From: Dokdonella sp.
Lineage (GTDB): Bacteria; Pseudomonadota; Gammaproteobacteria; Xanthomonadales; Rhodanobacteraceae
Direction: 5' to 3'
Assembly: GCA_019634795.1 (NCBI GenBank)
Contig: JAHCAR010000001.1
Span: 310,001-374,000 of the forward strand
DNA length: 64,000 nt
Below, piece by piece: positions 57,889 through 64,000 of the stretch (position 1 is its first letter; each line of letters starts with the position of its first letter). Made by a program: the position numbers and the translations under genes. The notes below the pieces were generated by a model. It did no database searches and was not told where the DNA came from. It was given only the letters and a program-made list of their open reading frames with translations.

Positions 57889-58717
57889 GCTGGTTGATCC
57901 GCGTGCCTTCTGCGGGATGCGTGGACATGAATTCGGGTGGCTTCTGGCGGCCGAGCGAGGCCATGCGCTCCCACAGTCGGGGCGCTTCCTGGGGATCGAA
58001 ACAGGCGGCCGCCGAGAGCAGCAGGCCGACATGGTCGGCCTCCGATTCATGGCTGCGCGAAAATGGCAGCAGCACGCCGTACTGGGCGCCCGCGCCGATC
58101 GCGGCCATGACCATCTGGCGCTGGCCGGGGTCCATGTCGCCGGTCGACATGCTGGCGGCGATCGAGCCGATCTGCACGAGCTTCTGCTGGGCCATGCGTT
58201 CGCCGCCGTGGCGCAACAGCGCATGGGCGATCTCGTGGCCCATGACGGCCGCGAGGCCGTCGGAATTCTTCGCCACCGGAACAATGCCGGTGTAGACCGC
58301 GATCTTGCCCCCGGGCAGGCAGAACGCGTTGACCTGGTCCGACTCGATCACGCTGACCTGCCACTGGTAGGCGCTCCAGTCGGTGGACGCCGGCACGCCG
58401 TTGGTTTCGGCGAGATAGGCCTCGACCTTGGGCGCGGCCTCGACCAGGCGCTGGGCGATGCCCTGGATCTGCTGCGGCAGGGGGCCGCTGCGAACCACCT
58501 GCGATTGCTGAAGGATTTCCTGGTAGGACTGCAGCCCCAGCGCGGCCTCTTCCTGCGCCGTGGTGTCGAGCAACTGCTTGCGCCCGGTGAACGAGGCCTC
58601 GTTGCTGTGGCTCAGGTAGTAGTAGCCGAAATAGAGTCCGAACAGCAGGATCGGCCAAAGCTTGAGGCCGCGCCGACTGGATTGCTGTCCTGCAGATCGA
58701 TTCCCGAACGGCCCCAT
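57818..58717 (-). CDS. M48-family membrane-anchored metalloprotease
   Basis: A 299-residue peptidase with an N-terminal signal/anchor helix (about 20-36, LWPILLFGLYFGYYYL), a spacer helix region and an M48 domain. The zinc motif is HEIAHALLRHGG (HExxH); the third ligand is the Glu in RSHESEADHVG. The layout matches LoiP/BepA-type or YggG-like proteases that act on envelope proteins. AGGAGG precedes the ATG at 58717. It follows the SUMF1-like gene by 83 bp on the same strand. Confidence 0.92.
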   Translation of the reverse strand: MGPFGNRSAGQQSSRRGLKLWPILLFGLYFGYYYLSHSNEASFTGRKQLLDTTAQEEAALGLQSYQEILQQSQVVRSGPLPQQIQGIAQRLVEAAPKVEAYLAETNGVPASTDWSAYQWQVSVIESDQVNAFCLPGGKIAVYTGIVPVAKNSDGLAAVMGHEIAHALLRHGGERMAQQKLVQIGSIAASMSTGDMDPGQRQMVMAAIGAGAQYGVLLPFSRSHESEADHVGLLLSAAACFDPQEAPRLWERMASLGRQKPPEFMSTHPAEGTRINQLSNWMPEAIKVRQQFCGTTPTLQ

Positions 58718-58800
58718 TTGCGATCCTCCTGCTTGCCGAACGCGAGCTTATCTTGCCAGACCCGAACGCGCAGGCCTCATCACGATCGTTTTCATTTGCG

Positions 58801-60714
58801 CTACAACTCGCGGGCCACCCTGAAACCGAGTCGGGCGCTTCGCGAGTCGGCTGAAATGGCCAGCCGATAGGCCGATCGCACCTGCTCCGGCGCGCTGCCC
58901 CAGGAGCCGCCACGGATCACCCGGCGTGCGCAGCCGGGATTGATCCAGGCCGTGCTGTCGCGCGGCGCGCGGGTGTAGTTATCGTGCCAGCAGTCATCGA
59001 CCCATTCGGACAGGTTGCCGTCGATGTCGAACAGTCCGAACGGATTGGGCGGATAGTTCTTGACCGGCGCCGGTCCCCAATAGCCATCGCTGTAGTGGTC
59101 GAAGGCCTTGCCCCAGCTGCGCTTGGTCGGCGAGCGGTCGCCATCGCCAGTGACGTTGGCCAGCACCTTTGGTGGATCGCCATCGCCCCACCAGAAGCGC
59201 GACTGCGATCCCGCGCGCAGCGCGTATTCGAACTCGGCTTCGCTCGGCAGCCTGTAGCGCTTGCCGGTGCGCTGCGACAGCCAGGCGACATACTCGGCGG
59301 CATCGTTCCACGAGACGTTCAGGACCGGCAGCTTGTCGCTGGCGCGATCGCCCTTGTAGTCGCGCTGCCAGTCGATGCCACGGCGATCGATCATGCGACC
59401 CGTGCTCTCATCGTAGACGCTGCCGGTACCGGCTCGCTCGGCGTCGGTGCGGTAGCCGATCGCCTTGACGAATTCGCGAAACTGGCCGACGGTCACTTCG
59501 GTCTGGCCCATGGCGAAGCCGGTGTTGATCTTGACCGTGCGCTGCGGTTCCTCGTCGTCGCGATGGCCATTTTCCGCGGCCGGCGAACCCATCACGAACT
59601 GCCCTGTGGGAATCACCACGACGGCCGGCGCGATGCCGCTGGTATCGAGGAAGCGGTCGCTGAATACCTGGCCAGGCTTGAAGCTGGCGTAAAGCCGCCG
59701 GTTGCGCAGGCGCTCGGCGAATTCGTCGAGTCCGGCCAGGTCGGGGCTGATCGACTGCGCGGTACGGGCCAGTTTGTCGGCGAGTTCGGCATTGCCGGCA
59801 TCCAGCGCGGAGCGCGCCTGGGCCAGCACCGTTTCGCCGCGCTGGCGACGCAGTCCCTCGATCTGCGAGCGCGTATCGAGCAGGGTCTGGGAGCCGGGCC
59901 GGATCGACGACGCATCGGCAAGGATCCGGTCGGCGTTGGCGAAGTCGTCCTGGGCCGCGGCCGCCAGGGCGCGGTCGAGATAGCCCCGCTCGATGCGCGC
60001 GAGGCCCTCGTCGGCGATGCGGTTGCCCGGATCGATGCCGAGCACCTTGCGGTACATGGCCAGCGCGTTGTCGTCGCCGTCACCGATCAGGCGGCCCTGC
60101 TTGAGCAACTCGGCCGCGGCTGCGAGCATGGGCATCACCTCGCGCATGGTCTTGAGGCGATTGCGCAGGATGTTGAGTTCGTTGTCGGAATGCGGCAGTT
60201 CGGCGAAAAGCCCGGCATAGCGCTGCGCCTCGGCTTCGTCGCCACGTTCGAGAGCCGCCAGCGACCAGTCGCGCACGGCCCCGCCGATCCGGGCCAAAGC
60301 GTCCAGCGCCGCCGGGTTGTTGGGGTCCTGCTCGAGCACCTGCCGGTACAGGCCGACCGCGTTGTTGTCCGGCGGATCGAACAGCTTGCCGTCGTCCTCG
60401 AGCTTGCGCGCATTCTTGAGCAGGCCGGCGACCTCCTTGGTCACCGGTGCCGGCGGACCCATCGCGATGGCCTCGGCCAGGGTGGTGCCGACGATCGGTT
60501 GCTCACCGGCGTCGCGGATCAGCAATGGAGCGGACTGTTCGGCGACCCAGGGCTTGCGTGCCATCGGCGCGGTGGTACTGGTCTGCACCTGGGTCTGCGG
60601 CTCGACATGCAGGATTCCGGGGAAGAATCGATAGGCCAGGGCGAACAGCAGCACGACGATGCCCAGCGCTCCGCCGAGGTTGCGTTGCTTGTTGACGTTC
60701 TCGGTACCGGGCAT
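58801..60714 (-). CDS. Membrane-anchored TPR-like plus SUMF1-domain protein
   Basis: A 637-residue protein. One membrane helix (about 14-33, GALGIVVLLFALAYRFFPGI) places the rest outside the cytoplasm: helical repeats (about 75-330) and a C-terminal SUMF1 domain (about 355-637) with PTGQFVMGSPAAENGH, TEVTVGQFREFVKAIGY, GLFDIDGNLSEWVDDCW and VIRGGSWGSAPEQVRSAYR. The two catalytic Cys of formylglycine-generating enzyme after GGSW are absent (Ser/Val), so a binding or sensor role as in TagR is more likely. It is a paralogue in layout of the outer half of the kinase at 37282-39717. Confidence 0.87.
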   Translation of the reverse strand: MPGTENVNKQRNLGGALGIVVLLFALAYRFFPGILHVEPQTQVQTSTTAPMARKPWVAEQSAPLLIRDAGEQPIVGTTLAEAIAMGPPAPVTKEVAGLLKNARKLEDDGKLFDPPDNNAVGLYRQVLEQDPNNPAALDALARIGGAVRDWSLAALERGDEAEAQRYAGLFAELPHSDNELNILRNRLKTMREVMPMLAAAAELLKQGRLIGDGDDNALAMYRKVLGIDPGNRIADEGLARIERGYLDRALAAAAQDDFANADRILADASSIRPGSQTLLDTRSQIEGLRRQRGETVLAQARSALDAGNAELADKLARTAQSISPDLAGLDEFAERLRNRRLYASFKPGQVFSDRFLDTSGIAPAVVVIPTGQFVMGSPAAENGHRDDEEPQRTVKINTGFAMGQTEVTVGQFREFVKAIGYRTDAERAGTGSVYDESTGRMIDRRGIDWQRDYKGDRASDKLPVLNVSWNDAAEYVAWLSQRTGKRYRLPSEAEFEYALRAGSQSRFWWGDGDPPKVLANVTGDGDRSPTKRSWGKAFDHYSDGYWGPAPVKNYPPNPFGLFDIDGNLSEWVDDCWHDNYTRAPRDSTAWINPGCARRVIRGGSWGSAPEQVRSAYRLAISADSRSARLGFRVAREL

Positions 60715-60832
60715 GCGGGCGAACTGAAAGGCTGACAGCAGCGTGCCAGCACCTTAGGCTATCGCAGGAGGCCACCGCAACAGCGTCGGCCCGAATCGTT
60801 CATCCCCCGTAACTGCATCAGGAAGGCGCACC

Positions 60833-61921
60833 TTGGCAGCCTGGATCGACCGTACCGAAACCCTGCAGGAGTTCAACCGGCGCCCCGGCCGGCTGATCGG
60901 CCTCGACACCGAGTTCATGCGCACCGACACCTTTGCGCCGCGGCTGGCCCTGATCCAGATCGAAGTCGAGGGAGCGGTAGCCCTGGTCGATCCGACAGCG
61001 GGTCTGGACCTCGCGGCCCTGTCGACGCGCCTGGGCGATCCGCAGACCGTGTCGATCATGCACAGCGCCAGCGAGGACCTCGATGCCCTGGGTCCGCTCC
61101 TGCCGGACGGTCTGGGCACCCTGTTCGACACCCAGATAGCAGCGGCCTTCTGCGGACTCGGCGCCGGGCTCGGCTACCAGAAACTCGTCCTCGCCGTCTG
61201 CGGAGTCGACCTGCCCAAGGGCGAGACCCGCTCGGACTGGCTGCAGCGCCCGCTCAGCCCGCAGCAGCTCGAATACGCGGCCCAGGACGTGATCCACCTG
61301 CCCGCGCTGCACGCAGACCTTTCGGCCCGACTCGACACGCGCGGATTCACCGAATGGCACGCCGAGGACTGCGCGCGCATGCTCGAGCGCGCACGCCAGC
61401 GCGAAGCGGATCCGCAACCGCAAACCGGCTATCGCGGCGCCGCCGACTGGCCGCGCGAACAGCAGGCCATGCTGCGCCGGCTGCTGCTCTGGCGCGACGC
61501 CACCGCACGCCGCATCGACAAGCCGCGCCCGTGGATTCTCGACGACCCGCGCCTGCTCGACTTCAGCTCGAATCCGCCGCACGGCAGCGCCGACCTGCTC
61601 GAGCGCAGCAAGGGCCTTCGCGCGCTGCGAGGCCCGGAGCGAGCCGAACTGCTCGATCTGCTCAATCGACCGCTCGACGACCAGGAACTGGAATTCGACC
61701 CGATCCCGGCGCAGGCCGATGGCGAGGAGCGCCGGATGATCCGCTCGCTCAAGGAAATCGTCGTCGAACAGGCGAACCGGCTCGACATTCCGGAAGGGCT
61801 GCTCTGCTCGCGCCGCCATCTGGAGGCCCTGTACGTTTCCCGGAAATGGCCGGCGGCCCTCGAAGGCTGGCGCCGCACCCTCCTGCATGATGACCTGATG
61901 AACCGCCTCGAAGAGACGTGA
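60833..61921 (+). CDS. rnd: Ribonuclease D
   Basis: A 362-residue 3'-to-5' exonuclease that trims tRNA precursors. The DEDD exonuclease domain has GLDTEFMRTDTF, SASEDLDAL and the YAAQDVIHLPAL motif; an HRDC domain follows at about 200-285. The start is a TTG at 60833 with AGGAAGG nearby; no ATG fits the family N-terminus. It is divergent from the SUMF1-like gene and ends about 100 bp before tRNA-Ala. Confidence 0.95.
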   Translation: MAAWIDRTETLQEFNRRPGRLIGLDTEFMRTDTFAPRLALIQIEVEGAVALVDPTAGLDLAALSTRLGDPQTVSIMHSASEDLDALGPLLPDGLGTLFDTQIAAAFCGLGAGLGYQKLVLAVCGVDLPKGETRSDWLQRPLSPQQLEYAAQDVIHLPALHADLSARLDTRGFTEWHAEDCARMLERARQREADPQPQTGYRGAADWPREQQAMLRRLLLWRDATARRIDKPRPWILDDPRLLDFSSNPPHGSADLLERSKGLRALRGPERAELLDLLNRPLDDQELEFDPIPAQADGEERRMIRSLKEIVVEQANRLDIPEGLLCSRRHLEALYVSRKWPAALEGWRRTLLHDDLMNRLEET

Positions 61922-61936
61922 GAGCCCACAGCTTGC

Positions 61937-61965
61937 TTGGCGGCATCGGGTGCATTCGCTATGAT
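61937..61965 (+). promoter_or_regulatory. Promoter of tRNA-Ala
   Basis: TTGGCG (61937-61942) and TATGAT (61960-61965) spaced by 17 bases, about 60 bases before the tRNA. Confidence 0.65.
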
Positions 61966-62024
61966 CCGCGCTCGCATCCGGATCGGTCCCGAAAGACACC
62001 ATCCGGCCGGATGAACGGTTTCAA

Positions 62025-62100
<76 letters not shown>

Positions 62101-62104
62101 ACAT

Positions 62105-62130
62105 GAAAGCCCGGCTTAGGCCGGGCTTTC
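62105..62130. terminator. Terminator after tRNA-Ala
   Basis: Arms GAAAGCCCGGC (62105-62115) and GCCGGGCTTTC (62120-62130), followed by TTGTGCTT. It can also end the convergent M48 gene. Confidence 0.82.
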
Positions 62131-62151
62131 TTGTGCTTCTCGCCCAGGCGC

Positions 62152-64000
62152 TCAAGACGGCGCGGGCGCGCCGCGCAGCCGGGTACCCCGGATCAGGCGC
62201 AGCTTGCGGCGAAACCGGTAGTACTGGCCATCGGTGCAGATGACGAGAGTCTGGCCGGGCAAGGAAACCTCGCGCTGGATCCGGTCCTGCAGTATTCCAC
62301 CGCCCGGTTTGGTCCAGAACCGGTACCAGGGTTTGATCGAGAAGGCCAGCAGGAACAACGGCTGCTCCGGAAAATGCCGCATCGGCTTGCGCGCCAGCCA
62401 GACCTTGCGTGCGCCGAGTCCGGTCACCTGCTCGTGCAGCCGTGCTGCTGTTTCGGCGTCGAGCCCATGGGCCACAAGTCGGTCGCCCAGCGTTATGCCT
62501 TGTCTTTCAGCCTCTGCTGCATCGAGCCGTTGTTGCCGGTCCCAGGCAACTTCGTGGGCCGCGCTGGCCTTGTCTTCGAGACCACGCGCGTGGAAGAAAT
62601 CACGCAGGGCGACATGTCCCGGAACGATCGCCTCATCATCGAGTGCAATGGCCTTTTCTACCAGGGCGATACCTGCCTCATCGTCGTTGGCCAGCAGCCG
62701 TGCTCCCAGCCAATAGTTGAGCCCGGCGTGATCGGGCGCGGCCGCAAGGCGGTCGCGCAGGATAGCGATGGCGGCGTCGCGTCCCTGCCCGTAGGCCTCC
62801 TCGAGATTGGCCCGTTCGATGACTTCCTCAACCGTCAGCGAACCTGCGCTTTCGGGCTTGCTCAAGGTCCAGAGACGGTTGCGCGCGGTCGAGGCTTCCG
62901 AATAGCGCCGTCTCCAGTCCTCGCTGATCTGGAACTGCCAGCGGTCGTCCAGCTTGGCTATCAGCGGGTCACGCAGGTCGCCGAGCAGAAAGTCGGCACT
63001 GGCGCCGGACTGCGGAGAATTGAATTTCGCATCGGCGCCGATGGCGCGCAGGCGATCGACCAGGCCCGGATGCGTATCGGTGGAGTCAGTGGGCTGTGCC
63101 AGAGCGTCGCTGGTCCAACGCGTGATTTCCTCCGCGCCGAGTTCTGTCGTCAATGCGCCGCCCAGGGTTGCATGAGGCGAAAAGGACGGCTGCGGCGTGG
63201 TGTCGGCTTTGGCATACACCTGAGGCCAAAAATTATTTGCGAGATAACGGCCAACGACGGCGGTCGTGGTCAGCGCTTCCGCCAGAGTTTCAGGCGAAGT
63301 CGCGCGAGCGGCCGCGGCATCCGCTTCGTACTCGTTGGCTCGAGCCAGCGGAAAACTGTAGGCATTGAATCGCGGCACATACCATTCGAAGAATCGACGG
63401 AACAGCACCATGCCGCTGCTGCGCGTAGGTTCCAGTTCATCGAGCAGCTGCGACCAGATCCGCCGCAACCGGTAAAGCCAGTTCCCGAATCGCGCATGCC
63501 CTCCGGCCAGATGGCCGAATTCATGGGCCAGGATGGCGTCGAGTTGCCGCGGCGATACACTTTTCAGCAGCGGCATGCCGAGCAGCAAATAGTTCGCATG
63601 CCAGCCCACAGGTCCGAGCCGCGGGACCTGGACCACGCCTGCATTGAACTCGTCGGTAATCAGCACGCGGTGAAATCGCGGCGCACGCAGCTTGCGTCGC
63701 AGCTTGTCGAGACGGTCGAACAGGGCCGGCGCGGAGCGACGGGTCACGGCAAGGCCGGGCGGCGCATTGATGTCGACCCAACACGAGCGCACTACCAGCC
63801 AGACGAACGGTGCAGTGACGAATAGCAGCTTCAGTCCCAGCGCCTTGAGGTAGATGACGGAAAGCACCGACGCCGCCAAAAGCAACAACAGCAGGACGAG
63901 CATGCCCGCCAGATAGCCGTAACCGAGCAGGGCGAAGCCCAGCACGCGCAGCCGGTAGAGCCGGGGGTGCACTTTCGAGTAGGCATCGAGGCGAGCAACC
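62152..64000 (-). CDS. Large M48-family membrane metallopeptidase, partial at window edge
   Basis: At least 616 residues are visible. The frame remains open to the window edge: the codons before the first in-window start (GTG at 63972) encode ARLDAYSKVHPRLYRLRV, which reads as part of the protein, so the true start lies outside. Two or three membrane helices (GYLAGMLVLLLLLLAASVL, then LLFVTAPFVWLVV) precede the M48 catalytic region with HEFGHLAGGH and a likely third ligand in RANEYEADAAA. The C-terminal half has helical repeats. It is probably an envelope quality-control protease; the substrate is unknown. Confidence 0.9.
   Translation of the reverse strand, partial: VARLDAYSKVHPRLYRLRVLGFALLGYGYLAGMLVLLLLLLAASVLSVIYLKALGLKLLFVTAPFVWLVVRSCWVDINAPPGLAVTRRSAPALFDRLDKLRRKLRAPRFHRVLITDEFNAGVVQVPRLGPVGWHANYLLLGMPLLKSVSPRQLDAILAHEFGHLAGGHARFGNWLYRLRRIWSQLLDELEPTRSSGMVLFRRFFEWYVPRFNAYSFPLARANEYEADAAAARATSPETLAEALTTTAVVGRYLANNFWPQVYAKADTTPQPSFSPHATLGGALTTELGAEEITRWTSDALAQPTDSTDTHPGLVDRLRAIGADAKFNSPQSGASADFLLGDLRDPLIAKLDDRWQFQISEDWRRRYSEASTARNRLWTLSKPESAGSLTVEEVIERANLEEAYGQGRDAAIAILRDRLAAAPDHAGLNYWLGARLLANDDEAGIALVEKAIALDDEAIVPGHVALRDFFHARGLEDKASAAHEVAWDRQQRLDAAEAERQGITLGDRLVAHGLDAETAARLHEQVTGLGARKVWLARKPMRHFPEQPLFLLAFSIKPWYRFWTKPGGGILQDRIQREVSLPGQTLVICTDGQYYRFRRKLRLIRGTRLRGAPAPS

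Overview
The window looks like a chromosomal segment of a high-G+C gammaproteobacterium of the Xanthomonadales/Lysobacterales type. The evidence is the translation-factor block thrS-infC-rpmI-rplT-pheS-pheT-ihfA-merR-tRNA-Pro, the petABC-sspA-sspB block, an Oar-like TonB-dependent receptor, a DUF1631 protein, a DUF3301 protein, a HiPIP and intergenic repeats built from iterated GGGAATG words. This assignment is inferred from gene content; I could not compare sequences. Most of the window is housekeeping DNA. The only clearly accessory patch is about 55.96-57.9 kb.

0-4 kb (minus strand): the start of queA, then a DesK/DesR-type two-component system downstream of an ABC-2 type transporter (ATPase and permease overlap by ATGA). 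4-7.2 kb: a class III aminotransferase with a hairpin leader, a PsiF-repeat protein and proline iminopeptidase. 7.2-15.4 kb (minus strand): tRNA-Pro, MerR, ihfA, pheT, pheS, rplT, rpmI, infC and thrS. thrS has a leader that reads as a classical threonine attenuator: a Thr-rich peptide, then an intrinsic terminator. infC appears to start at AUC. Upstream lie a ~59-bp tandem repeat and tRNA-Val. 15.5-24.5 kb: uvrB, a lone FimT-like pseudopilin, tRNA-Asn, an RND pump and adaptor, and ppnN.

24.6-36.4 kb: a large TonB-dependent receptor with an 11-bp-period direct repeat upstream, marC, an SDR coupled to grxD, sodB, purE-purK, a Trm112-like protein, a DUF1631 protein and nadC. 36.4-39.7 kb: an FHA protein and a membrane Ser/Thr kinase fused to an extracytoplasmic SUMF1-like domain, a compact version of the PpkA/TagR/Fha signalling logic, with no type VI secretion genes in view. 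40-55.8 kb: DUF3301, sspB, sspA, the cytochrome bc1 operon, a DegS-like protease, a lytic transglycosylase, miaB, a DUF885 protein, rlmJ, slp, a CDF transporter, an L,D-transpeptidase with an apparently non-AUG-started signal region, trmO and a HiPIP.

55.9-57.9 kb: a tRNA-Ser(CGA) gene and its promoter are duplicated exactly over 120 bp. One copy is cut in its T-loop by an 89-bp structured element. A second copy of that element, ending in a tRNA-Ser 3'-end remnant, lies about 100 bp before a HEPN/LOTUS-like gene whose codon use differs from its neighbours. 57.8-64 kb: an M48 peptidase, a second membrane SUMF1 protein, RNase D, tRNA-Ala and a second M48 peptidase that runs off the window edge.
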